Origin: Planctomycetota bacterium | GTDB lineage: Bacteria; Planctomycetota; PUPC01; DSUN01 | NCBI GenBank assembly: GCA_016872875.1 | Contig: VGYW01000468.1 | Location: 1 to 6,247 of the forward strand | DNA length: 6,247 nucleotides | Reading direction: 5' to 3' | Shown: in pieces, positions 1 through 5,980 of the stretch | How the letters are laid out: the number at the start of each line of letters is the position of its first letter | Position numbering within the stretch: the first letter of the stretch is position 1 | The notes under the pieces: generated by a model | Told to the model about the DNA's origin: nothing | Database searches by the model: none | Seen by the model: the letters and a program-made list of their open reading frames with translations, nothing else | Translations under genes and position numbers: made by a program

Positions 1-819
1 ACGGTGTTCGCCTTCCAGCCGCCGCTGACCCAAGCTGAGCTCGCCGCGGGCCACGTGCGGCCCGCGGCCATCGTCGGCTCCTACGCGGTCTTCGGGCCGA
101 GCGGCGAGAAGCTCGCGCACGTGCTGAGGCCGTTCGCTCTGGACGCCGACGGCCGCCGCGAATGGCTCACTTTGAGCGCCGAGCCGCTCTCGCCCACCCT
201 CGTGCGGCTGGCGGTCGCGGCGCCCTGGGCGCTTCTCGCCGCCGCACGCTACCCCGTCGTGGTTGACCCCACGATGGGCTACACGAGCGTGGGCGGGAGC
301 TACTACCCGGACGCCAGCCAGGCCGTCTACGGGGAGGGAGGGTATTCCCCTGCCTCCAATGGCACGGCCACCTCCATCGCCTGGTACACACAGTACATCG
401 GCACAGGGACGGGCCAGCAGACCTTCGGCCTCTACCTCAACGACGGCAGCGGGGGCGCCCCGAGCACACGGATCGTGGACACGGCGGGCGGCACGCCGCC
501 GACCGGTTTCCCGCCCGGCTGGACCACGCTGAACTGCGATTCTGCGGCGAGCATCCTGGCCGCGAGCACCTATTTCATCGCCACGCACACCGGCCCCAAC
601 ACCGGCGGCAACCACAGGTTCTGGTACGACGCCCTCGGGGGAGCGAAGCACTACTACAAGTACTCGCAGAGCTACACGCACGGCGCGATGCCCAGCCCAT
701 TCCCGGCGTCGCCGGGCCTACAGGAGGGCTATGTCCGCTCCTGCTACCTCACCTACACCGAGGCTGCCGCGGCCAAGAGGACCCCGTGGCACCTCTTCCT
801 CTGCGGGAGGGGCAGCTAA
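1..819 (+). CDS. Phage fibre-like or surface structural protein, 5' end missing
   Basis: The reading frame is open from the first base and ends at TAA (817-819), so this is the last ~272 codons of a longer gene. The GTG at position 4 has no visible upstream context and is probably internal. The N-terminal visible part (about residues 20-95) has the pattern GSYAVFGPSG..LAHVLRP...W, followed by YPVVVDPTMGYTS. I recall this arrangement from unnamed structural proteins of tailed phages and prophages, where a small beta domain ends in 'YPV.vDPT.GYTS' and leads into a distal domain. The rest is rich in Gly, Ser, Thr and aromatics, without predicted helices (SIAWYTQYIG, TFGLYLNDGSGGAP, TYFIATHTGPNTGG). 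This suggests a jelly-roll or beta-sandwich binding domain exposed on the particle. I see no catalytic motif and no transmembrane segment. A secreted surface protein is the main alternative. The beta-rich structural nature is fairly secure; the exact role is inference. Confidence 0.55.
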   Translation, partial: TVFAFQPPLTQAELAAGHVRPAAIVGSYAVFGPSGEKLAHVLRPFALDADGRREWLTLSAEPLSPTLVRLAVAAPWALLAAARYPVVVDPTMGYTSVGGSYYPDASQAVYGEGGYSPASNGTATSIAWYTQYIGTGTGQQTFGLYLNDGSGGAPSTRIVDTAGGTPPTGFPPGWTTLNCDSAASILAASTYFIATHTGPNTGGNHRFWYDALGGAKHYYKYSQSYTHGAMPSPFPASPGLQEGYVRSCYLTYTEAAAAKRTPWHLFLCGRGS

Positions 820-839
820 TCACCCGTCCTGCTGCCCCT
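808..839 (+). terminator. Hairpin straddling the stop codon of the first gene (possible terminator)
   Basis: AGGGGCAGC (808-816) pairs perfectly with GCTGCCCCT (831-839), a 9-bp stem around a 14-base loop that holds the TAA stop. No T-run follows, so it is not a canonical intrinsic terminator. It may instead be a transcript-end or RNA-stabilising structure. The pairing is seen directly; the function is inferred. Confidence 0.35.
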
Positions 840-884
840 GAATGAGGACCAAGGTCGCAGTCCCGAAGGGACGGTAGTGGGTAG

Positions 885-904
885 CCGGCGGCTTCAGCCG
901 CCGG
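885..904. repeat. GC-rich hairpin, left copy
   Basis: CCGGCGGCT (885-893) and AGCCGCCGG (896-904) form a perfect 9-bp stem around TC; in practice this is an 8-bp stem with a 4-base loop. It is the reverse complement of the copy at 1017-1036. Confidence 0.75.
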
Positions 905-1016
905 ATCGGGGCGCACGCATGGCACAGTCCCGAAGGGACGGCAGAGCCCCGCGGCAAGGCGGCCCGGCCCCCTTTCCGCCGTCCCTTCGGGACTTCGCTG
1001 GTTGCAGCACCCGGGT

Positions 1017-1036
1017 CCGGCGGCTGAAGCCGCCGG
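1017..1036. repeat. GC-rich hairpin, right copy (inverted)
   Basis: CCGGCGGCT (1017-1025) and AGCCGCCGG (1028-1036) surround GA. It is an exact reverse complement of the element at 885-904, and the identity continues a few bases outward on both sides (TCCGG / CCGGCTA). Confidence 0.75.
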
Positions 1037-1147
1037 CTATCCACTGTGCTCCCTACCGGAGCAAAGCACCAGAGCTCCGGACATCCCTTCACCCCACCTG
1101 TGGGGCGATGTGCCTTTACTATGCGACCCCTGCCTGGAGATCAACCA

Positions 1148-2188
1148 ATGGCAAGCCGAGGCCAATCCCTCACGATCAGCTACGTGGCCTGGGACACAAA
1201 CGCGAACGCCGGGAAGACGGGCGACGCGGGGAACCACACGCTCCGCTGGGTGAAGGACGGCGCGTCCGCCGCGCCCTCCAACAGCCCGAGCGAGGTGGAC
1301 GCCACGAACGCCCCTGGCGTCTACAAGCTGGCCCTCACCGCCGCCGAGTGCGCCTGCGACGTGGGCGTCCTCTGCGGCAAGAGCGCCACCGCGAATGTCG
1401 CGATCATCCCCGTCACAATCGCCTTCGAGCAACTGCCCACCGCCGCCCCCGGAGCCAGCGGCGGCCTGGCCACCGTGGACGCCAGCAACCGCATCGCAGG
1501 CGTCCAGGGCACGAAGAACACCCTCGACGCCCTCAACGACGTCACCGCCGCGGCGGTCAAGGCCGCCATCGAGGCCGATGGCGCCAAGCTCGACCACCTC
1601 TGGGAGACGACCGAGGACGACGGCGGGGTGCGGCGCTTCACCGCCAACGCCCTCGAACAGGCCCCCACCGGCGGCGGCGGGACAACCGACTGGACGGCGG
1701 ACGAGCGGAAGCAGATTCGCAAAGCCCTCGGCGTCGCAGGCACCAAGGCCGCCACCGCCGACGGCAACCTGGACGCGGTCCTCAGCCGCGTCGAAGCCCT
1801 CCTCGGCCTGCCCATCGCCGCCCAGGGGGCAATCGTGCCCGCCGAGCAGGAGATCGTCCGCTTCCGCGGCGACACCGTGCCCATCGCCTTCGACCTGGGC
1901 CGCGACATCACGAACGCCTCCCTCGCCTTCACCGTCAAGCGCCGCGCCTCCGACCCGCAGGCCGACGCCCTCATCGTCAAGTCCTCCGCCGAGGACGGCG
2001 AGATCGAGCTCACCAACCCCGCCGCCGGGCAGTTCGCCGTGAACCTCGCGGCGGACGACACTGCGGCCCTCCTGCCCGACGGCCGCCGCGCCGCCTTCCT
2101 CTACGACGTCGAGATGGCCCTCGATGGCGCCGTGGAGACCATCTTCGCCGGAGCCTTCATCCTGCTGCCTGATGTCACAACCGAGTGA
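1148..2188 (+). CDS. Phage tail/baseplate protein with BppU-N-like C-terminal domain
   Basis: 346 residues. I chose the ATG at 1148 because GGAGA (1136-1140) sits 7 bases upstream; the frame is open further upstream, but only through the repeat region. Residues 1-95 begin GQSLTISYVAWDTNANAGKTGD and include EVDATNAPGVYKLALTAAE, a beta-sandwich pattern I recall from phage tail-associated proteins. Residues ~96-225 are a linker: GASGGLATVDASNRIAGVQGT, a helical stretch, a Gly run (TGGGG at ~174-178), then DWTADERKQIRKALGV and a short helix LDAVLSRVEALLGL. Residues ~230-346 read FRGDTVPIAFDLG...LAFTVKRR...YDVEMALDG..ETIFAGAFILLPDVT. This closely follows the pattern of the Ig-like N-terminal domain of baseplate upper protein BppU, which anchors receptor-binding proteins to the baseplate. 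Here that domain is C-terminal, which is unusual. I infer a baseplate or fibre-attachment protein made in the cytoplasm and assembled on the tail. No enzyme motif is seen. Confidence 0.65.
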   Translation: MASRGQSLTISYVAWDTNANAGKTGDAGNHTLRWVKDGASAAPSNSPSEVDATNAPGVYKLALTAAECACDVGVLCGKSATANVAIIPVTIAFEQLPTAAPGASGGLATVDASNRIAGVQGTKNTLDALNDVTAAAVKAAIEADGAKLDHLWETTEDDGGVRRFTANALEQAPTGGGGTTDWTADERKQIRKALGVAGTKAATADGNLDAVLSRVEALLGLPIAAQGAIVPAEQEIVRFRGDTVPIAFDLGRDITNASLAFTVKRRASDPQADALIVKSSAEDGEIELTNPAAGQFAVNLAADDTAALLPDGRRAAFLYDVEMALDGAVETIFAGAFILLPDVTTE

Positions 2189-2200
2189 GGGGCAGCGCGC

Positions 2201-2294
2201 GGAAGGGACCTAAGGGACCACAAGGACCACAGGGACCAAAGAAACACACCAACCACTTGTCCCTGTGGTCCTTGTGGCCCCTGTGGTCCCTTCC
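2201..2294. repeat. Large hairpin built from a 9-base GGACCACAR unit (copy 1)
   Basis: The 35-base left arm (2201-2235) and right arm (2260-2294) are reverse complements with three mismatches, around a 24-base A/C-rich loop (2236-2259). Each arm is a short tandem array of GGACCACAG / GGACCACAA variants. It starts just after the stop of the baseplate gene and ends 29 bases before the next start codon, leaving room only for the ribosome binding site. A related element lies at 5981-6079. It could act as a bidirectional terminator-like or RNA-stabilising structure. There is no T-run, so the function is inferred. Confidence 0.8.
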
Positions 2295-2323
2295 GGCCCT
2301 CGCCCTCTCTGGAGACCCTGCTC

Positions 2324-2968
2324 ATGCCCACCTACGACTTCTTCGGCGCGACGGCGGACGACGTCCTCCGCCACCTGCCCCCCGACACCGACCGCCTGGC
2401 CCCCAGCCGCATCGAGGCGGCGATGGCCGAGGCCGAGGCTCGCATCGAGGCCGCTCTGCCCGAACGCTACCGCCGCCTCCTCCGCTTCGTGCAAGGCGAG
2501 GTGATCGTGCGGGCGGCCACGGACGGCCAGGCCTCCGCCACGGTCGGCCTGCCCGCCGCAAGCGGACTCGTCCTCTACGCGGACCTCACAGGCCCCTACG
2601 CCGACCGCACGCGGGCCGACGAGATGCCCGCCTCGGCCTACGAACTTGACGAGGACGGCGAGACCATCACCTTCTCCCCCGCCCTCGCGCGCGGCACGCG
2701 GGTGGCGGCCGACTACGCGACAACCCTCGCCCGCGGCGTGCGGGTGCTCGCGGAGCTTGTGGCCTTCGTGGCCGCCGCCGAACTCGCTCGCACGACCTGC
2801 CACGGCCGGCCAGACCTGGTTGAGCGGCTCCTCCGCGACGCCGACGCGCGCCTGGCCCTCCTCGCCGACGGCGCCACCGCCGTCCCCGAGCTCGACGCCC
2901 TCGCCCTCTACGACGACTGGGAGCGCGCGCCACGCGGTATCCGCGCCGGCGAGCTCGTCAGGAGCTGA
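2324..2968 (+). CDS. Putative phage head-tail connector / head-completion-like protein with inserted beta domain
   Basis: 214 residues. The ATG is preceded by GGAGA (2311-2315) at 8 bases. The start, MPTYDFFGATADDVLRHLP, followed by the amphipathic helix IEAAMAEAEARIEAALPERY (30-49), resembles the opening of the Mu gp36-like (DUF1320) and gp6-like connector families. In those proteins a helical bundle sits under the portal and links head to tail. The C-terminal part (~136-190) is again helical (VRVLAELVAFVAAAELART, LVERLLRDADARLALLADG), matching the second half of such bundles. Between them, residues ~55-135 form a beta-rich insert (YELDEDGETITFSPALARGTRVAADY), a pattern common in phage fibre-type domains and not part of the short classic connector. 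The helical frame is visible. The connector assignment is moderate, and a generic neck or tail accessory protein is the main alternative. Confidence 0.5.
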   Translation: MPTYDFFGATADDVLRHLPPDTDRLAPSRIEAAMAEAEARIEAALPERYRRLLRFVQGEVIVRAATDGQASATVGLPAASGLVLYADLTGPYADRTRADEMPASAYELDEDGETITFSPALARGTRVAADYATTLARGVRVLAELVAFVAAAELARTTCHGRPDLVERLLRDADARLALLADGATAVPELDALALYDDWERAPRGIRAGELVRS

Positions 2969-2985
2969 CGGGAGAAAGAGCGCAT

Positions 2986-3010
2986 GCCCTCTCCCGGGGG
3001 GAGAGGGGGC
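2986..3010. terminator. GC-rich hairpin after the connector-like gene (possible terminator)
   Basis: CCCTCTCCC (2987-2995) pairs with GGGAGAGGG (2999-3007) around a GGG loop, 18 bases after the TGA stop. The stem is strong, but no T-tract follows. It resembles the CCCTCTCCC/GGGAGAGGG intergenic palindromes common in GC-rich bacterial genomes. A transcript-end role is plausible but not shown. Confidence 0.4.
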
Positions 3011-3099
3011 AGGTGGGTGCCACCCTCACGTGCCCGCGCTCGAGGGTGTCTCCCCTCAGCTCGCCCACCCCCGAACCTTCAATGGAGCCCGTGGAGTGC

Positions 3100-3123
3100 T
3101 TGCGGAGTTCATGAACTCCGCAA
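3100..3123. promoter_or_regulatory. Perfect 24-base palindrome in repeat unit 1 (candidate operator or hairpin)
   Basis: TTGCGGAGTTCA is followed directly by its reverse complement, giving perfect dyad symmetry with no spacer. A spacer-free palindrome makes a poor RNA hairpin at its centre but a good binding site for a dimeric DNA-binding protein or a cruciform. The binding partner is unknown. Confidence 0.5.
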
Positions 3124-3223
3124 CATGGCGCCGGCTCCCCAGTCCGCACCCCCCACTGAACCCGTTAGGGTGTCTTCCCTCAGCTCGCGCACCCGCGAAC
3201 CTTCAATGGAGCCCGTGGAATGC

Positions 3224-3247
3224 TTGCGAAGTTCATGAACTCCGCAA
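3224..3247. promoter_or_regulatory. Near-perfect 24-base palindrome in repeat unit 2
   Basis: This is the second copy of the palindrome at 3100-3123, with one base changed (GCGAAG instead of GCGGAG), which breaks a single symmetric pair. It ends about 106 bases before the start codon of the small tail gene. Confidence 0.45.
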
Positions 3248-3353
3248 CATGGCGCCGGCTCCCCTGTCCGCACCCCCGACGGAACCCGTTGAGGGTGGCG
3301 CCCCCAGCCGGGCGGCGCAACCCCAACACCTACCACCTCCTCTGGAGTTTCCC

Positions 3354-3731
3354 ATGCCCAGCGCCACATTCAACAACGTGCCGATCGGCGACGCGGAGAC
3401 CGGCGTGCTGGCCATCCGCCCAGGCAACATCGAGCGAACCGTGCTGGTGGACGCGCCGCTCGGCCTCGATGGCGTGGTGACGCGCCACCGCGGCGGCGGG
3501 CGCCAGACGATCATCGTCCAGGCCCGCAAGCAGTGCGGCTCGACGCCCGAGCGCCTCGCCTATCTCGAGGGCCTCATGGCCGCCTTCGGCAGCGAGAAGG
3601 CCACGCTCACCTACCGCGGCGGCGATGGCGCGAAGTCGTGGCCCGACTGCCTCGCCGCAAGCGTGCGCGAGGACAAGGCCGATGGTCCCGCCCTCGACTT
3701 CACCGTCACCTTCATCCGCAGCGCCTTCTGA
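3354..3731 (+). CDS. Small phage tail protein (beta-rich, family uncertain)
   Basis: 125 residues. The start at 3354 is set by GGAG (3344-3347) at 6 bases. The same frame is open far upstream, but only as a shadow of the connector gene and the repeats. The protein begins MPSATFNNVPIGDAETGVLAI and has alternating short strands (IERTVLVDAPLGLDGVVTRH, RQTIIVQARK). A helix follows (PERLAYLEGLMAAFGSE, ~65-81), then LTYRGG at ~85-90, and it closes with FTVTFIRSAF. The combination of a 'G..G.VTRHRGG.R.I.V' motif, a Leu-rich helix, a W.DC element at 96-99 and a 'F.VTFIRS' end reminds me of small tail-completion or distal-tail-like proteins encoded just before the tail hub. Its position, immediately upstream of the hub gene, supports a tail-tip role. 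I cannot name a family with certainty. Confidence 0.55.
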   Translation: MPSATFNNVPIGDAETGVLAIRPGNIERTVLVDAPLGLDGVVTRHRGGGRQTIIVQARKQCGSTPERLAYLEGLMAAFGSEKATLTYRGGDGAKSWPDCLAASVREDKADGPALDFTVTFIRSAF

Positions 3732-3744
3732 CCCTCCTCCCTCT

Positions 3745-3770
3745 CGTCCCTACGCTCCTGCGTAGGGACG
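3745..3770. repeat. 11-bp hairpin, left copy
   Basis: CGTCCCTACGC and GCGTAGGGACG are perfect reverse complements around the 4-base loop TCCT. The hairpin starts 14 bases after the stop codon of the small tail gene, so it could help end or protect that transcript, though no T-tract follows. Confidence 0.7.
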
Positions 3771-3851
3771 CTCTGTCCTCCACGCTCCTGCGTCCCCCTC
3801 CTTGGGGCGCCACCGGCGTGCGAAGAGGACGCCGGAGCGTCCAAGACCGGG

Positions 3852-3877
3852 CGTCCCGACGGAGGACCGTCGGGACG
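3852..3877. repeat. 11-bp hairpin, right copy with compensated changes
   Basis: CGTCCCGACGG and CCGTCGGGACG are perfect reverse complements around the loop AGGA, which is the reverse complement of TCCT in the left copy. Relative to the left hairpin, two base pairs are changed on both sides of the stem so that pairing is kept. Confidence 0.7.
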
Positions 3878-3896
3878 AGAGGGGATCTGCTCTGTA

Positions 3897-3929
3897 CCCC
3901 AACACCTAACACCCCACACCTAACACCTG
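3897..3929 (+). repeat. AACACCT-type short tandem repeat before the hub gene
   Basis: CCCCAACACCTA is followed by imperfect repeats of the type ACACC/TAACACC up to 3929, just before the ribosome binding site of the hub gene. The same 12-mer CCCCAACACCTA occurs at 3321-3332, before the small tail gene. It is purine-poor on the + strand and unstructured, unlike the other spacers. No function is known to me. Confidence 0.5.
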
Positions 3930-3945
3930 ATCGCAGGGAATCGCC

Positions 3946-5976
3946 ATGTCACTCACACTTCTTCACAACGGCTCTGCGGTGGACCTTGCGGCGGCGCACT
4001 GCGAGCTGGGCTCGCTGGTCCGCTCGCTGGCCGCGCCCGATGCCCTCACGCTGCGACGCGCCACGGCCTTCGATGAGCCAGGCGACTGGCAGGCCCAAGA
4101 CCTCTTCCAGCTCGAGGTGGACGGAGCGGTGGTCTTCGAAGGGCGGCTCAGAAGCTCCGAGCGCACCGGCTCCGCCGAACGCGAGGAGATCGCCTACACG
4201 TGCCTCGGCCTGCGGGCCGAGGCGGCCGACGTGCCCTTCCGCCGCACAGTGGCCGGCACGGCCACGCCGCGGGTGGTCTACAACTGCCCGGTCGAGGAGG
4301 AGTTCTTCGAGGCGGGCCACGCGCCGCTCGACGGCCCGAGCCGCACGGCGGGCGAGATCGTGGCCGACATCCTCGACGCGATGGCTGAGGAGCTGGCGGG
4401 CGTCATCGGCGACGGCTCGCCAGGCTCGGGCTACGTCCAGGCCGACCTCGACGCCCTGGCCGTCGTCCCGCCCAAGCTGGTCATCTCCGAGCAGAACGTT
4501 GACGAGGCGCTCCGCTCCGTCCTCGCCTTCGCGCCCGACTTCGGCTACTGGATTGACCCCGCGACGCACAAGGCCCGCTTCTTCGACTTCCGAGCCCTCG
4601 AGGCCAAGGACCTCCCAGGCGTCGGCGGCGCCGTCATCAGGCAGCAGTTCGCCTTCTCCACCGACCGTTGCTACTCCGCCTGCACCGTCGTCGGCAGCCA
4701 GGAGCTCGTGGACATTGCGGAGGAGCTCACGCCCGCCTGGGACACTGGCCTGGAGGCCGACTGGACCTCCGAGAAGGCCGAGGAGTTCCCGGACACCTAT
4801 GGGCGCGTGTGGCGCCTCTTCGCCACGAGCGAGCCGGCGCAGGCCGGCGGCACGGTGGTCCCCGACCGCTTCGTCGGCTCTGGCGCACCGCTCATCACCA
4901 TCACCTACGCCGAGCAGGGCCACACGAAGGCCGCCAGGACCTCGGCGGAAGTGGTGGACGGGACGAAGCTGCTGATTGACACCCTGGGCCGCGAGTGGAG
5001 CGCCGCGCAGGGCAAGTGGGTGCCGGCCGCCGTCCGCGCCCGCTTCACCTACGCCAAGGGGCGCGTGAGCGGCCGCTGGCCCGCCTCGGGCCACGCCGGC
5101 ACCGCCCACGCCCGCCGCGGCCTCGCCCGCGAGCTCGTCATCCTCGAAGAAGACCGCGCCAGGAAGGTCATCAAGGGCACCGTGGAGGAAGTCCTCTCTT
5201 CCACCAGCTTCCGCGTCTACGGCGACCTCGCCAGCCCGGGCGAGCTCGCGGGCGCGGCAATCGAGTTCAATGGCGACGGCCTCTCGCACGCCATCGCGTC
5301 CAACGCCGCCGGCTCCGTCACCCTCCAAGAGGCCCCCCAGCAGCCCATCCAGGCCGGCGACTCCTTTGTCGTGACCCTTCAGGACGACTCGCTCAAGACC
5401 TTCGAGGGCGGCACGCTCTCGGCCATCGAGAAGTACGCCAAGGAGACCCTCGAGCGGATGATGGACGAATACGTCGAGGGCGAAGTCCCGCTCGCGGGGC
5501 TGGATTGGTCGCTCGCCCTCGGGCAGTGCATCAGCTTCACCGGCACGAGCGACCCCGAGTACGCCAATCTCCGGGCGGCCCTGATCGCGGTGGAGCACGA
5601 CCTCGCCCACGAGCGGACGGTTCTGACCCTCACCACGCAGCGTGGCGGGGGGCCACTGGGCTGGACCGCCCGCGAGCGGCAACACCTCCGCGACCTCGAC
5701 GCCGCAGAGGTCCGCCGCCAGCTCCGCCGACTCTCCCGCCGCATCCTGCGCCGAAGCGGCCGCGGCCGCGCCGCCGCCGGCGACCCAAACGAGCTCGACC
5801 CCGACGGCCCGCTCGCCGGCGACGGCATCTGGATTGACATCCGCTACAACGTCGCCTACCACGAAGGCCCAGGCCCCGTTGACCGCACCCTCGGCGGAAC
5901 AGGGCGATACATCGAGTGGATTTCCCTCGACCTCAAGGGGCACCTCGTGGAGGCCGGGGTGGGCACGTTTTCCTAG
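3946..5976 (+). CDS. Phage tail hub / late-control-D-like protein with inserted beta domain
   Basis: 676 residues. The start at 3946 has AGGGAA (3935-3940) at 5 bases. The N-terminal region shows FQLEVDGAVVFEGRLRSSERTGSAERE.IAYTCLGLRAEAADVPF (from ~54), the characteristic opening of tail-hub proteins of the gpD/gp44/gp27 type. There a beta-barrel domain ('V.VDG..VF.G.L') starts the trimeric hub that closes the tail tube and carries the spike and baseplate. RTAGEIVADIL (133-143) and VDEALRSVLAFAPDFGYWIDP (~185-205) match the next hub domain. Residues ~410-478 (GTVEEVLSSTSFRVYGDLASPGEL...GDSFVVTLQ) form a separate beta module, probably an insertion. Hub-like sequence resumes with DEYVEGEVPLAGLDWSLALGQ and AALIAVEHDLAHERTVLTLTTQ. 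The tail end (~581-611) is a highly basic, Arg-rich, probably helical segment, followed by a short beta domain. No lysozyme motif is seen. The main alternative is a tail-tip fibre protein. Confidence 0.65.
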   Translation: MSLTLLHNGSAVDLAAAHCELGSLVRSLAAPDALTLRRATAFDEPGDWQAQDLFQLEVDGAVVFEGRLRSSERTGSAEREEIAYTCLGLRAEAADVPFRRTVAGTATPRVVYNCPVEEEFFEAGHAPLDGPSRTAGEIVADILDAMAEELAGVIGDGSPGSGYVQADLDALAVVPPKLVISEQNVDEALRSVLAFAPDFGYWIDPATHKARFFDFRALEAKDLPGVGGAVIRQQFAFSTDRCYSACTVVGSQELVDIAEELTPAWDTGLEADWTSEKAEEFPDTYGRVWRLFATSEPAQAGGTVVPDRFVGSGAPLITITYAEQGHTKAARTSAEVVDGTKLLIDTLGREWSAAQGKWVPAAVRARFTYAKGRVSGRWPASGHAGTAHARRGLARELVILEEDRARKVIKGTVEEVLSSTSFRVYGDLASPGELAGAAIEFNGDGLSHAIASNAAGSVTLQEAPQQPIQAGDSFVVTLQDDSLKTFEGGTLSAIEKYAKETLERMMDEYVEGEVPLAGLDWSLALGQCISFTGTSDPEYANLRAALIAVEHDLAHERTVLTLTTQRGGGPLGWTARERQHLRDLDAAEVRRQLRRLSRRILRRSGRGRAAAGDPNELDPDGPLAGDGIWIDIRYNVAYHEGPGPVDRTLGGTGRYIEWISLDLKGHLVEAGVGTFS

Positions 5977-5980
5977 GCGA

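Larger units (their letters stand above)
858..1040. repeat. Inverted pair of composite palindromic repeats (REP/BIME-like)
   Basis: This lies in the 328-base gene-free stretch 820-1147. Two modules recur. Module A is the 13-mer GTCCCGAAGGGAC at 860-872 and 927-939 in direct orientation, with its reverse complement at 981-993. The two direct copies share a 20-base context with one difference (858-877 and 925-944). Module B is a GC-rich hairpin whose arms are CCGGCGGCT and AGCCGCCGG, at 885-904 and in reverse complement at 1017-1036. The left A-B block and the right block therefore face each other, so transcripts could fold either locally or across the whole region. This matches the general design of bacterial interspersed palindromic elements. 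I see no gene here. The remainder (1041-1147) holds only a short 5-bp hairpin (1092-1105) and the ribosome binding site of the next gene. Confidence 0.75.
3044..3292. repeat. Two tandem ~124-base direct repeats plus a remnant of a third
   Basis: This lies in the 385-base gene-free stretch 2969-3353. Unit 1 (3044-3167) and unit 2 (3168-3291) align at a constant offset of 124 with about nine differences by hand count. Both start GGGTGTC and end CCCGTT, and the start of a third copy (GGGTGGC) follows at 3293 before similarity is lost. The most conserved core contains CTTCAATGGAGCCCGTGGA, a palindrome and AACATGGCGCCGGCTCCCC. The unit length is not a multiple of three, so the two copies would be read in different frames. 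This argues against coding. It looks like a structured non-coding repeat, possibly an array expanding locally. Confidence 0.85.
3741..3881. repeat. 141-base inverted element of two paralogous hairpins
   Basis: The first 51 bases (3741-3791) and the reverse complement of the last 51 (3831-3881) match at roughly 41 of 51 positions by hand alignment, beginning with the identical CTCTCGTCCC / GGGACGAGAG ends. Each arm also carries its own internal hairpin (3745-3770 and 3852-3877). The arrangement is that of a MITE-like or BIME-like palindromic unit inserted between the two tail genes. No coding potential is visible on either strand. It makes up most of the 214-base gap 3732-3945. Confidence 0.75.

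Noticed and set aside
1..819. Diversity-generating retroelement variable region at the end of the fibre-like gene
   Set aside because: No near-copy template with adenine-specific differences is present elsewhere in the window, and there is no reverse transcriptase or C-type-lectin-type VR motif.
1094..1122. Sigma-70-like promoter with TACTAT at 1117-1122
   Set aside because: The -10 match is weak (4 of 6) and no -35-like hexamer lies at the right distance.
877..2172. A 431-codon + strand frame overlapping the baseplate gene
   Set aside because: It is Arg/Pro-rich shadow sequence, begins within the palindromic repeats and has no ribosome binding site; the overlapping frame from 1148 has recognisable domains.
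3044..3292. CRISPR array
   Set aside because: Two adjacent ~124-base copies with no spacer between them do not fit a repeat-spacer pattern.
2646..3353. N-terminal extension of the small tail protein across the tandem repeat
   Set aside because: The extension is the shadow of the connector gene followed by the 124-base repeats, whose copies are read in different frames. The ATG at 3354 has a well-placed GGAG.
3231..3370. Micropeptide starting at the ATG inside the palindrome of each 124-base repeat
   Set aside because: The ATG is part of the symmetric TTCATGAA centre, there is no upstream Shine-Dalgarno-like spacing, and the two copies give different C-termini.
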